Positions 53,423 through 62,312 of a stretch of DNA of 64,000 nucleotides are shown here, one piece after another (position 1 is the stretch's first letter; each line of letters starts with the position of its first letter). The translations under genes and the position numbers were made by a program. A model generated the notes under the pieces. That model searched no databases, was not told the origin of the DNA, and saw only the letters and a program-made list of their open reading frames with translations. This stretch comes from Paracoccaceae bacterium (GTDB lineage Bacteria; Pseudomonadota; Alphaproteobacteria; Rhodobacterales; Rhodobacteraceae), in contig JACSRN010000055.1 in the NCBI GenBank assembly GCA_014879735.1, forward strand, positions 1 to 64,000. The letters are read 5' to 3'.

Positions 53423-54463
53423 ATGACGACGACCAGACGGAAATTCCTTTCGCACGGTGCTCTGGCCGGGGCGGCGGCGATGGCCGCGCCCGCGGTTCAT
53501 GCCCAGACCGCGCCGATCAAGTGGCGGTTGCAGACCTATGCCGGGGCCGCCCTGGGCGAGCATGTGGTGAAGCCTGCCATCGACGCCTTCAACAAGATCG
53601 CCGCCGGGCAGATGGAAATCGAACTCTACTTCGCCGACCAGCTGGTGCCGACGTCGGAACTGTTCCGGGCCATGCAGGCGGGCACCATCGACGCTGTCCA
53701 GTCGGATGACGATTCGATGCAGTCGCCGACCGAAGTCACCGTCTTCGGCGGCTACTTCCCCCTTGCCCTGCGCTATTCGCTGGACGTGCCGGTGCTGTTC
53801 AACCAATACGGGCTGGCGCAGATCTGGGCCGAGGAATACGCCAAGGTCGGCGTGCAGCACATCTCGGCCGGCTCCTGGGATCCCTGCAACTTTGCTACCA
53901 AGGAACCGATCAACAGCCTGGCCGACCTGAACGGCAAGCGCGTCTTCACCTTTCCGACGGCGGGCCGGTTCCTGGCGCAATTCGGCGTGGTGCCGATGCA
54001 ACTGCCATGGGAAGACGTGCAGGTCGCGCTGCAGACGGGCGAGCTGGACGGGATCGCCTGGTCGGGCATCACCGAGGATTACACGGTGGGCTGGGCCGAT
54101 GTGACCAAGTACTTCCTGAGCAACGCCATCTCGGGTGCCTGGATCGGGCATTTCTTCGCCAATGCCGAGCGCTGGGCTGCGGTGCCGCCGCATCTGCAGG
54201 AGTTGATGCGGGTCTGTTTCGAGTCGTCGCATTACTACCGGCAGTGGTGGTATTGGGGCGGCGAGGCCAATCTGCGCGTGACCGGCACCAAGCTGCAACT
54301 GACCACGATCCCCGACGAGGAATGGGCAACCGTGGAACAGGCGGCCGCCAAGTTCTGGGACGAGGTCGCCGCGGAATCGGAGGTCAAGGCGAAGGTGGTC
54401 AACATCATCAAGCAATACAATGATGCAATGACCAAGGCCGGCCCGCCCTACCGCTTCGGCTGA
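53423..54463 (+). CDS. TRAP transporter substrate-binding protein (DctP)
   Basis: A 346-residue periplasmic binding protein. A twin-arginine signal (TRRKFLSHGALAGAAAMAAP, cleavage near AHA-Q) implies Tat export in folded form. The mature part carries the DctP strand order with FPTAGRFLAQFGVVPMQLPWEDV and GELDGIAWSGITEDYTVGW; the late HYYRQWWYWGGEANLRV is rich in aromatics likely to line the ligand pocket. The substrate is unknown; the downstream enzymes suggest an amine, amino alcohol or derived acid. Confidence 0.92.
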   Translation: MTTTRRKFLSHGALAGAAAMAAPAVHAQTAPIKWRLQTYAGAALGEHVVKPAIDAFNKIAAGQMEIELYFADQLVPTSELFRAMQAGTIDAVQSDDDSMQSPTEVTVFGGYFPLALRYSLDVPVLFNQYGLAQIWAEEYAKVGVQHISAGSWDPCNFATKEPINSLADLNGKRVFTFPTAGRFLAQFGVVPMQLPWEDVQVALQTGELDGIAWSGITEDYTVGWADVTKYFLSNAISGAWIGHFFANAERWAAVPPHLQELMRVCFESSHYYRQWWYWGGEANLRVTGTKLQLTTIPDEEWATVEQAAAKFWDEVAAESEVKAKVVNIIKQYNDAMTKAGPPYRFG

Positions 54464-54549
54464 TCCCGCAGGCATATGATGCAAGGCGCGGGCGGCCTGC
54501 TGCCCGCGCAACCCAGAGACGTTGGTGAGAGGGAGGGAGAGGACAAGAC

Positions 54550-54618
54550 ATGGCGATCCGGACCGACTGCTGGCCCCGCAAGCCCGAATTCGGCGGCGGG
54601 CCGTTCCGTACAGCCTGA
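54550..54618 (+). CDS. Candidate 22-residue leader ORF before the ligase gene
   Basis: An ATG preceded by GGGAGGGAGAGGACAAGAC opens a 22-codon frame (MAIRTDCWPRKPEFGGG, then PFRTA) ending 44 bp before the glutamine-synthetase-like start. The ribosome site is better than that of many real genes here. It could be a regulatory leader or an unneeded relic. Confidence 0.35.
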   Translation: MAIRTDCWPRKPEFGGGPFRTA

Positions 54619-54662
54619 GCAGTTCTTCCCTTTCCCCATTTCTCTTTCAAGACGAGACCAAG

Positions 54663-56030
54663 ATGCCCGGAAACCTGACCCTTGACACGCTGAAGGCCGC
54701 CGTAGCGACCGGCGAGATCGACACAGTTGTCGTCGCCGCGCCCGACATGCAGGGCCGCCTCATGGGCAAGCGCTTTCACGCCGAATTCTTCCTGAACGGC
54801 GGATACGAGGAAACGCATTGCTGCAATTACCTGCTGGCGGTGGACATGGAGATGGACACCGTCCCCGGCTACAAGACCAGCAGCTGGGAACGCGGCTATG
54901 GCGATTACGTCATGAAGCCCGACCTCGCCACCCTGCGCCGCGTGCCCTGGCTGCCGGGCACCGCGCTCTGCCTGGCTGACCTTCTGGACCACGACAGCCA
55001 TGAAGAGGTATCGGTCTCGCCCCGCGCGATCCTGAAGAAACAGATCGCCCGCGCCCGTGCGCTGGGGTTCGAGGCGATGATGGCGACCGAGCTGGAGTTC
55101 TATATCTTCGAGAATTCCTACGACAACCTGCGCGACGGCGGGCTCTCGGCGCTGAAGCCGATCTCGGGCTATAACGAGGATTACCACATCTTCCAGACCA
55201 CCAAGGAAGAGGGGCTGATGCGGGCCGTCCGCAACGGCCTTTATGGCGCGGGAATCCCGGTCGAAAACACCAAGGGCGAAGCCGATGCCGGCCAGCACGA
55301 GGTGAACTACCGCTACTCCCACGGGCTGGACACCGCCGACAACCACACCATCGTCAAGCAGGCGGTGAAGGAAATCGCCCATGCGCAGGGCAAGTCGGTG
55401 ACGTTCATGGCCAAATATGATCACCGCAAGGCGGGATCTTCGGCCCATGTGCACCAGAGCCTGTGGACAGGCGACGGCAAGCCCGCCTTCTTCAACCCCG
55501 ACACCCGGCACGGCATGTCGGAGGTGATGGAGCATTTTCTCGCCGGGCAACTGACCCATGCCGAGGAAATCACGGCCTTCCTTGCGCCTTATGTCAACAG
55601 CTACAAGCGGTTCTGCATCGGCCTTTTCGCGCCGACCAAGGCGGTCTGGTCGGCTGACAACCGCACGGCAGGGTTCCGCATCTGCGGGCTGCACACAAAG
55701 GCCATCCGGGTGGAATGCCGCATTCCCGGCAGCGACGTGAACCCCTATCTGACCTGTGCCGCACTGCTGGCGGCGGGGCTGGAGGGGGTCGAGCAGAAGA
55801 TGGCGCTGGAACCCGAACAGACCGGCGACATGTATACGACCGCCGGCATCCGCGAGATCCCGAAGACCCTGCGCGCCGCCGCCGCCCGGCTGGACGGCAG
55901 CGCCATGCTGCGCCGCGCCTTCGGCGACGACGTGGTCGACCACTACGTCCACAACGCCGAATGGGAGATCTCCGAGACCGACCGCGTCGTGACCGATTTC
56001 GAACTGCGGCGCCTGCTCGAGCGGGCGTAA
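54663..56030 (+). CDS. Glutamine-synthetase-family ligase (gamma-glutamylamide synthetase-like)
   Basis: A 455-residue GS-fold enzyme. ATP and metal motifs are AMMATELEFYIFE, EADAGQHEVNYRYSHGLDTADNHTI-type glutamate site and MAKYDHRKAGSSAHVHQSLW (the SGxH-like loop), then YVNSYKRFCIGLFAPTKAVWSADNRTAGFR and VECRIPGSDVNPYL. It lacks the adenylylation Tyr of GlnA and resembles PuuA, GlnA3 and IpuC, which join glutamate to an amine. Its place amid an amine-oxidation set supports that. ATG 54663 is the plausible start (MPGNLTLDTLKAAV). Confidence 0.87.
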   Translation: MPGNLTLDTLKAAVATGEIDTVVVAAPDMQGRLMGKRFHAEFFLNGGYEETHCCNYLLAVDMEMDTVPGYKTSSWERGYGDYVMKPDLATLRRVPWLPGTALCLADLLDHDSHEEVSVSPRAILKKQIARARALGFEAMMATELEFYIFENSYDNLRDGGLSALKPISGYNEDYHIFQTTKEEGLMRAVRNGLYGAGIPVENTKGEADAGQHEVNYRYSHGLDTADNHTIVKQAVKEIAHAQGKSVTFMAKYDHRKAGSSAHVHQSLWTGDGKPAFFNPDTRHGMSEVMEHFLAGQLTHAEEITAFLAPYVNSYKRFCIGLFAPTKAVWSADNRTAGFRICGLHTKAIRVECRIPGSDVNPYLTCAALLAAGLEGVEQKMALEPEQTGDMYTTAGIREIPKTLRAAAARLDGSAMLRRAFGDDVVDHYVHNAEWEISETDRVVTDFELRRLLERA

Positions 56031-56056
56031 CTCTGGCCTCCGGGCGGGAAACCCCG

Positions 56057-56066
56057 CCCCCCCCCC
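56057..56066. repeat. Homopolymer of 10 C
   Basis: Ten consecutive C bases between the ligase and aldehyde dehydrogenase genes, following GGGCGGGAAACCCCG, so the region can fold as GGCGGG-AAA-CCCCGCC. It is prone to sequencing length error. Confidence 0.85.
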
Positions 56067-56103
56067 GATAACGGCGGGCACGCCCCGCCTTGATGGTGAC
56101 GGA

Positions 56104-57483
56104 ATGAAACCAATTCAACTGATTTCCCCTGTCGACGGCCGGGTCTTTGCCGAGCGGATGCCGCTGTCGCCCGAGGCGGCGGGAAAGGTCGTGGCCGATG
56201 CCCGCGCCGCACAAAGACCCTGGTCGGCCCGACCGCTGGAGGAGCGGATCGCCCTGGTCAAGGCCGGGGTGAAGAAGCTCAACGAGATGAAGGAGGTCGT
56301 GGTCGAGGAGTTGGCCTGGCAGATGGGCCGGCCCACGCGCTTTGGCGGCGAATTTGGCGGCGTGAATGCCCGTACCGAATATATGTGCGACATCGCGGCC
56401 GAGACGCTGGCGCCCCGGGTCATCGAGGATTCGGCCGCCTTCCGGCGCTATCTGGTGCGCGAAGCGCTGGGCGTGGTCTTCATCGTGGCGCCCTGGAACT
56501 ATCCCTATCTGACCACGATCAACACGCTGGTGCCGGCGCTGGTCGCCGGCAACACGGTGATCCTGAAGCAATCCTCGCAGACCCTGGTGGCGGGGGAACG
56601 CCTGGCCGAGGCCTTCCATGCCGCAGGCGTGCCCACGGACGTTTTCCAGAACGTGGTCCTCGACCATCCCACGACCGAGGCGCTGATCAGGTCGCGGGCC
56701 TTCAGCTTCATCAACTTCACCGGATCGGTCGGCGGCGGCGCGGCGATGGAGCGGGCAGCGGCGGGCACCTTCACCCCGCTCGGACTGGAACTCGGCGGCA
56801 AGGATCCCGGCTATGTCCGCGCCGATGCCAACCTCGATGCAGCCGTCGACACGCTGATGGATGGGGCGATGTTCAACTCGGGACAATGCTGCTGCGGGAT
56901 CGAGCGGATCTATGTCCATGAATCCCTGTTCGACAGTTTCGTCGAGAAGGCGGTGGCCTGGACCAATGCCCTGAAGCTGGGCAACCCGTTCGACCCGTCG
57001 ACCACGCTTGGACCGATGGCCAACGCCCGCTTTGCCCGGGTGGTGCGCGACCAGATCGCCGAGGCAATCAGCATGGGCGCCAGGCCGCTGATCGACCCGG
57101 CGAATTTCCCGGCCGACGACGGCGGCGCCTATCTTGCGCCGCAGATCCTGGTGAACGTCGATCACGGCATGAAGGTGATGATGGAAGAATCCTTCGGCCC
57201 CGTTGTCGGCATCATGGCGGTGAAGGACGATGAAGAGGCGATCCGGCTGATGAACGACAGCCCCTATGGGCTGACCGCCAGCATCTGGACCAGCGACTAT
57301 GACACCGCCAGCGCCATCGGCGCCCGGATCGAAACCGGGACGATCTTCATGAACCGGGCCGACTATCTTGACCCGGCACTGTGCTGGACCGGCTGCAAGG
57401 ACACCGGCCGGGGCGGCAGCCTGTCCTATCTGGGTTATCTTTCCGTAACCCGTTCGAAATCCTATCATCTTAAGAAGGTGTGA
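56104..57483 (+). CDS. Aldehyde dehydrogenase family protein
   Basis: A 459-residue NAD(P)-dependent aldehyde dehydrogenase. The cofactor motif is VVFIVAPWNYPYLTTINTLVPALVAGNTVILKQ, the glutamate lies in PLGLELGGKDPGYVRADAN, and the catalytic cysteine in FNSGQCCCGIERIYVH (first of three). The late EESFGPVVGIMAVKDDEEAI is standard. It would oxidise the aldehyde made by the adjacent alcohol dehydrogenase or FAD enzyme. It is followed 1 bp later by the iron alcohol dehydrogenase. Confidence 0.93.
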   Translation: MKPIQLISPVDGRVFAERMPLSPEAAGKVVADARAAQRPWSARPLEERIALVKAGVKKLNEMKEVVVEELAWQMGRPTRFGGEFGGVNARTEYMCDIAAETLAPRVIEDSAAFRRYLVREALGVVFIVAPWNYPYLTTINTLVPALVAGNTVILKQSSQTLVAGERLAEAFHAAGVPTDVFQNVVLDHPTTEALIRSRAFSFINFTGSVGGGAAMERAAAGTFTPLGLELGGKDPGYVRADANLDAAVDTLMDGAMFNSGQCCCGIERIYVHESLFDSFVEKAVAWTNALKLGNPFDPSTTLGPMANARFARVVRDQIAEAISMGARPLIDPANFPADDGGAYLAPQILVNVDHGMKVMMEESFGPVVGIMAVKDDEEAIRLMNDSPYGLTASIWTSDYDTASAIGARIETGTIFMNRADYLDPALCWTGCKDTGRGGSLSYLGYLSVTRSKSYHLKKV

Positions 57484-57484
57484 G

Positions 57485-58645
57485 ATGTCTCACGGCGTTC
57501 CCAATCGCAACTGGTCTTACCCGACCGCGATCAAGTTCGGCGTCGGCCGCATTGCCGAACTGGCCGACCATGCCCGGGCGGCGGGGCTGCGAAAGCCCCT
57601 CCTCGTCACCGATAAGGCGCTGGCAAGCCTGCCGATCACCGCGCAGGCGCTGGACGTGCTTGAAGCGGCAGGCCTGGGCCGGGCCGTGTTCTCCGAGGTG
57701 GATGCCAACCCGAACGAGAAGAACATGGCCGACGGCATCGTCGCCTTCAGGGCCGGGGACCATGATGGCGTGATCTGCTTCGGTGGCGGCTCCGCGCTTG
57801 ACCTGGGCAAGATGATCGCGCTGATGGCCGGCCAGCGGGCGGATCTGTCGGTCTGGGATCTGGAAGACATCGACGACTGGTATACCCGGGCGGATGGCGC
57901 CAGGATCGCGCCGGTGATCGCGGTGCCCACCACCGCCGGCACCGGGTCCGAAGTTGGCCGCGCCGGCGTGCTGACCAATTCGCAGACCCACAAGAAGAAG
58001 ATCATCTTCCACCCCAGGCTGATGCCGGCCGTCACCATCTGCGATCCCGCGCTGACCGTGGGCATGCCCAAGTTCATCACCGCAGGCACCGGGATGGATG
58101 CGCTGGCGCATTGCCTGGAGGCCTATTGCAGCCCCTTCTACCACCCGATGAGCCAGGGCATCGCGCTGGAGGGCATGCGCCTGGTGTTCGAGAATCTGCG
58201 CGAAGTCTATCAGAACCCGACGAATCTGGTGGCCCGCGGCCATATGATGAGCGCGGCCGCCATGGGCGCCGTGGCGTTCCAGAAGGGGCTTGGCGCGATC
58301 CATTCGCTCAGCCATCCGGTCGGCGCAGTCTACAACACCCACCACGGCACCACGAATGCCGTGGTCATGCCGATGGTGCTGGAGTTCAACCGCCCCGCCA
58401 TCGAGGGCCGGATCGACGCCGCCGCCGCCTACCTGGGCTTTGACGGCGGCTTTGCGGGTTTTCATGACCAGATCATGGAATTGCGCGCGGCGCTGGCCAT
58501 CCCCGAGACGCTGTCCGCCATGGGCGTTCTCTACAAGGACCTCGACATGCTGACGGAAATGGCGCTGGAAGATCCGTCCTGCGCCGGCAATCCCGTCGAG
58601 ATGACGCGCGAGAACACCCGCGCCCTTTACGACGCCTGCATGTAG
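57485..58645 (+). CDS. Iron-containing alcohol dehydrogenase
   Basis: A 386-residue group III ADH. The NAD loop is VICFGGGSALDLGKMIAL, with PTTAGTGSEVGRAGVLTN next. The iron-ligand region is GTGMDALAHCLEAYCSPFYHPM (Asp and first His) and IHSLSHPVGAVYNTHHGTTNAV (two more His). It probably oxidises a primary alcohol to the aldehyde for the preceding gene product. Start 1 bp after the dehydrogenase stop. Confidence 0.93.
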   Translation: MSHGVPNRNWSYPTAIKFGVGRIAELADHARAAGLRKPLLVTDKALASLPITAQALDVLEAAGLGRAVFSEVDANPNEKNMADGIVAFRAGDHDGVICFGGGSALDLGKMIALMAGQRADLSVWDLEDIDDWYTRADGARIAPVIAVPTTAGTGSEVGRAGVLTNSQTHKKKIIFHPRLMPAVTICDPALTVGMPKFITAGTGMDALAHCLEAYCSPFYHPMSQGIALEGMRLVFENLREVYQNPTNLVARGHMMSAAAMGAVAFQKGLGAIHSLSHPVGAVYNTHHGTTNAVVMPMVLEFNRPAIEGRIDAAAAYLGFDGGFAGFHDQIMELRAALAIPETLSAMGVLYKDLDMLTEMALEDPSCAGNPVEMTRENTRALYDACM

Positions 58646-58715
58646 GGCCAGGGATGGGCGGGCCCGCCCATCCATCACCTCTCTCTTCCCGCGCGCGCCC
58701 CCGCAAGGCCCGATC

Positions 58716-59960
58716 ATGACCCAGCCCCCTTTGAGCGAAATCGCCATTCTCGGCGCGGGGGTCATCGGCATGGCCATCGCCGAGCGCCTGGCAGCCGAGG
58801 GCCATGAGGTGGTGCTGGTTGATCCCGGCGATCCGGGCATGGCGGCCAGCTACGGCAATGCCGGGACCATTGCCGACTATGCGGTGCTGCCGGTCGGCAC
58901 TCCCGAAGTGTTGCGCAACCTGCCGACGCTTCTGTTCGACCGCAACTCGCCGCTGGCGATCCGCCATGCCGCGCTTCCGGTGCTGATGCCCTGGCTGCTG
59001 CGCTTTGCCCGCCAGTCGATGCCCGGGGCGGCAGCCCGCAACGCCGGGGCCATTGCCGCGCTGCTGGCGGGGGCGGCGCCGCTCTGGCGCGATCTGGCCG
59101 GCCGGATCGGCGCGACCGACCTGCTGCGCGAGAAGGGTTGCCTCTATCTGTACCGTACCGCCGCCCAGCGCCGCGCAGCCGAGGCGGATATGGCCGGCCG
59201 CCGCGCGCTGGGCGTATCGGTCGAACTGCTGGATGCGCCCGCGCTGGCCGCGCTGGAACCCGGCCTGCCGGATCTGGCCGGCGCCGCCTTCTTCCCCGGC
59301 GCAATCTTCCTGTCCGATCCCGGCGCCGTCATGCGCCGGCTGGCGGCCCATCTCTCCCCCGCCGTGCCGCATCTGCGCGCCCGTGCAGAGCGGCTGGTCC
59401 GGCGGGAGGATGGTGTTCACGTCCTCGGGTCCCGACTGCACCTGCGGGCGCGCCGCGTGGTGATCGCCGCCGGCGCCCATTCCCGGGCGCTGGCTGCGCA
59501 GGCCGGCAGCGCCGTTCCGCTGGAGACCGAGCGGGGCTATCATGTCGAATGGGACATGGCTTCGGTACCGCCGCCACTGACCCGCCCCTCCTGCCTGACC
59601 GAGCGCGGCTTCTACCTCTGCCCGATGACCGGGCGTCTGCGGGCGGCCGGGACCGTCGAACTTGGCGGGCTGCACCTGCCCCCCTCGCCCCACCGGATCG
59701 CCAGGCTGGCCGAGGGCGCGCGGATGCTCCTCCCCGATCTCGGCCCGCCCGATCGCGACTGGATGGGCTTTCGCCCCTCGATGCCCGACAGCCTGCCGGT
59801 GATCGGCCCCTCAGGCGGGGGCGATGACGTGATCCTTGCCTTCGGGCACGGGCATCTCGGGATGACACTGGCGCCGGTAACGGCGGGCCTTGTCGCCGAT
59901 TTCATCGCCCGGCGACCGCCCACCCGCACGGTGCAGGCGCTGCGGCCGGGCCGGTTCTGA
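58716..59960 (+). CDS. FAD-dependent amino acid/amine dehydrogenase (DadA/DAO family)
   Basis: A 414-residue DAO-family flavoprotein. The N-terminal ADP-binding motif is AILGAGVIGMAIAERLAAEGHEVVLVD; SYGNAGTIADYAVLPVG and the C-terminal MGFRPSMPDSLPVIG and GHGHLGMTLAPVTAGLVADF match D-amino-acid dehydrogenase small subunits and PuuB-like oxidases. It would deaminate an amino acid or gamma-glutamylamine, passing electrons to the respiratory chain or oxygen. It is last in the operon, 70 bp after the ADH gene. Confidence 0.9.
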   Translation: MTQPPLSEIAILGAGVIGMAIAERLAAEGHEVVLVDPGDPGMAASYGNAGTIADYAVLPVGTPEVLRNLPTLLFDRNSPLAIRHAALPVLMPWLLRFARQSMPGAAARNAGAIAALLAGAAPLWRDLAGRIGATDLLREKGCLYLYRTAAQRRAAEADMAGRRALGVSVELLDAPALAALEPGLPDLAGAAFFPGAIFLSDPGAVMRRLAAHLSPAVPHLRARAERLVRREDGVHVLGSRLHLRARRVVIAAGAHSRALAAQAGSAVPLETERGYHVEWDMASVPPPLTRPSCLTERGFYLCPMTGRLRAAGTVELGGLHLPPSPHRIARLAEGARMLLPDLGPPDRDWMGFRPSMPDSLPVIGPSGGGDDVILAFGHGHLGMTLAPVTAGLVADFIARRPPTRTVQALRPGRF

Positions 59961-60011
59961 ACCTCGGTCCTGAACTGTGCCCGCCGCGCCGCCTGCTGCC
60001 GTCCAAGCCCG

Positions 60012-60773
60012 TCAGGGCGTGGCCCCGCCAGAGGCCGGTGCGGCATCGGTTGCCGCCGGGGCCGCCGCGCCGCCGGTTTCCGTTGCCGGTTCCACCAGTT
60101 CGACGGCACTGCCGCCATGCATCGCCTCGCGGCCAAGCATGACCTCCTGCCCGCCTTCCCAGATCATGCTGGCCGCCACATAGAGGATGATCGCAAGCCC
60201 GACATAGGCGATCCACGGATAGCGGCTGAGCAGCCGGGCGATGAAGGTGGCGGCAAAGCCCATCAGCGCGATCGAGAGCACAAGGCCCACCACCAGCACC
60301 GTCGGATGCTCGCGCGCGGCGCCAGCAACGGCCAGCACGTTGTCGAGCGACATCGACACATCGGCGACGACGATCTGGATCGCCGCCTGCCGGAAGGTCT
60401 TCTTCGGCGCCCCGCCGGCAACCGAGCCATCGGCATTCAGATCCTGGCCGGTCAGCGCTTCGTTGGCTTCTGTCTCTTCCTGGTCATGGCCCGCGCGCAA
60501 TTCGCGCCACATCTTCCAGCAGACCCACAGCAGCAGGATGCCGCCGGCAAGAAGAAGCCCGACGATGCCCAGCAGCCATGTCGTGATCAGCGCAAAGCCG
60601 ATGCGCATCAGCGTGGCGGCAATGATGCCGACCATGATCGCCTTGCCGCGCTGTTCTTTCGGCAGACCGGCAGCAGCAAGGCCGATCACGATCGCATTGT
60701 CGCCCGCCAGCACCAGATCGATACCGATAACCTGCAGGAGGGCCATGAAGCCCTCGTAGGTAAAGATTTCCAT
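60012..60773 (-). CDS. TerC-family membrane protein
   Basis: A 253-residue protein with seven helices. Two DN-containing helices, VLAGDNAIVIGLA and MSLDNVLAVAGAA, are the TerC ion-site signature. The acidic loop HDQEETEANEALTGQDLNADG and the Ala/Pro-rich tail are typical of the YjbE branch. Related proteins export manganese or supply metal to secreted enzymes. A long hairpin lies just before the start codon. Confidence 0.9.
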   Translation of the reverse strand: MEIFTYEGFMALLQVIGIDLVLAGDNAIVIGLAAAGLPKEQRGKAIMVGIIAATLMRIGFALITTWLLGIVGLLLAGGILLLWVCWKMWRELRAGHDQEETEANEALTGQDLNADGSVAGGAPKKTFRQAAIQIVVADVSMSLDNVLAVAGAAREHPTVLVVGLVLSIALMGFAATFIARLLSRYPWIAYVGLAIILYVAASMIWEGGQEVMLGREAMHGGSAVELVEPATETGGAAAPAATDAAPASGGATP

Positions 60774-60784
60774 GAAACGTCCGC

Positions 60785-60841
60785 CCCGTTCGCAGCCTGT
60801 CGCCTGTGGCGGTAACTAGGCTGTGAACGGGCCGGCTTCAA
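60785..60841 (-). promoter_or_regulatory. Long hairpin in the terC leader
   Basis: On the terC sense strand CCCGTTC-nn-AGCCT pairs with AGGCT-nn-GAACGGG around a 29-nt loop, a 12-bp stem with one 2x2 internal loop, ending 12 nt before the ATG. TerC homologues elsewhere are under yybP-ykoY manganese riboswitches; I do not see that consensus here. Confidence 0.55.
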
Positions 60842-60968
60842 CCACCTGCGGACAATGAACCCGGGAAGTCCTGCCGAATATAGCGACTATGGACCCGTCT
60901 CGCGCTTTTCCGCCGCGCCGGGCCGGTCTAATGTGTCGCTGTCACCACCAAGCCGGACGGACAGCGGA

Positions 60969-62312
60969 ATGATCTTTTTTGTCGAGCACCTGCTCGTGGT
61001 TCTGGGGGTGATGGCGGTGGCGCTGGCCATGGTGCTGGCGCTGCAGCAGCCTCGCAGCCCGCAATCCTCGGCGGCCTGGATCCTGTTCATCATTCTGATG
61101 CCCTATCTGGCCGTCCCGGTCTTCATCGCACTCGGCTTTCGCAAGCAGGGCCATCGCTTCCCGCCGATCGGATTCACGGCGCCGCCCCACCCCGAGCCTT
61201 CGTCGGCCGCCGCGGTCTTTGCCCATCTCGGCGCCCCCTGCGCTTGCAGCGGCAATCGCATCGAACTGCATGCCACGCCCGAAGCCGCCCGCGTGGCCCT
61301 GAACGACCTGCTCGTCTCGGCGCAAAGCCGCGTCGACATCCTGCTCTACATCGTTGAAAACGACGACAGCGGACGGGCCTTCGTGCAACTTCTGACGGCG
61401 CTGCAGCGCCGGGGTGTCGCGGTCCGGCTCAGCCTCGACTGGCTTGGCACGCTGAAGCGGCCACGGTCGGATCTGGCCGAGTTCGTGGCCGCCGGCGGCG
61501 AGTTGCGGTTCTTCTCGCCATTCCTGCATCTGCGCGACCGCGGGCAGTTGAATTTGCGCAACCACCGCAAGCTGGTGATGGTCGACAGGCGGCGGGTCTG
61601 GGCCGGCGGGCGCAATGTGGGTGACGACTACCTCGCATCGCCGCCCGGGAAATGGAACGACCTGAGCTATGTCGTCGAGGGGCCGGTCATGCAGAGCTTT
61701 GCCGATGTCTTCCAGTCCGACTGGGCGGTAGCCGGGGGATCGGCGGGCGATCTTGCGGCCCGGGTGGAACCGGCCGGCACGGCGGTGCTGCAGGCCGTTC
61801 CCGCCGGCCCTGACGAGCCGCTCGACGTGCTGCACGACGGGCTGGTCGCGGCCATCCACCGCGCCGACCGGCGGGTCTGGATCGCCACGCCCTATTTCAT
61901 CCCCTCCGAAGTGCTGTCGCAGGCGCTGACCACGGCGGCGCGACGCGGGGTCGATGTCCGGCTTTTCGTGCCGACGAAGTCGAACCAGTGGACCGCCGAC
62001 CTTGCCCGCGGGGCCTATCTGCGCGCAGCCGAAAAGGCGGGATGCCGGATCTCGCGCTTCCTGCCCGGCATGATGCATGCCAAGGCCGGGCTGATCGACG
62101 GTATGGGCCTGGTCGGCTCGGCCAATTTCGACGTCCGCTCGATGCTGCTGAATTTCGAACTCATGCTCGCCTGCCACGATCCTGAAACGGTTGCCGCGCT
62201 CGAAGGCTGGTTTGCCGGCCTGTCGCGGGATTGTGCCGAGGGCCTGCTGCCCGCCAGCATACCGCGCCGGCTGGCCGAAAGCGTATTCCGTCTGGGGGCG
62301 CCGATCCTGTGA
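60969..62312 (+). CDS. cls: Cardiolipin synthase (phospholipase D family)
   Basis: A 447-residue membrane-bound synthase that joins two phosphatidylglycerols. Two N-terminal helices (residues about 1-20 and 30-55) precede two HKD catalytic motifs, HRKLVMVD(R)RRVWAGGRNVGDDY and HAKAGLIDGMGLVGSANFDVRS. ATG 60969 starts directly at the first helix (MIFFVEHLLVVLGVMAV); the earlier ATG 60855 would add 38 polar residues. Its stop overlaps the next gene (GTGA). Confidence 0.93.
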   Translation: MIFFVEHLLVVLGVMAVALAMVLALQQPRSPQSSAAWILFIILMPYLAVPVFIALGFRKQGHRFPPIGFTAPPHPEPSSAAAVFAHLGAPCACSGNRIELHATPEAARVALNDLLVSAQSRVDILLYIVENDDSGRAFVQLLTALQRRGVAVRLSLDWLGTLKRPRSDLAEFVAAGGELRFFSPFLHLRDRGQLNLRNHRKLVMVDRRRVWAGGRNVGDDYLASPPGKWNDLSYVVEGPVMQSFADVFQSDWAVAGGSAGDLAARVEPAGTAVLQAVPAGPDEPLDVLHDGLVAAIHRADRRVWIATPYFIPSEVLSQALTTAARRGVDVRLFVPTKSNQWTADLARGAYLRAAEKAGCRISRFLPGMMHAKAGLIDGMGLVGSANFDVRSMLLNFELMLACHDPETVAALEGWFAGLSRDCAEGLLPASIPRRLAESVFRLGAPIL

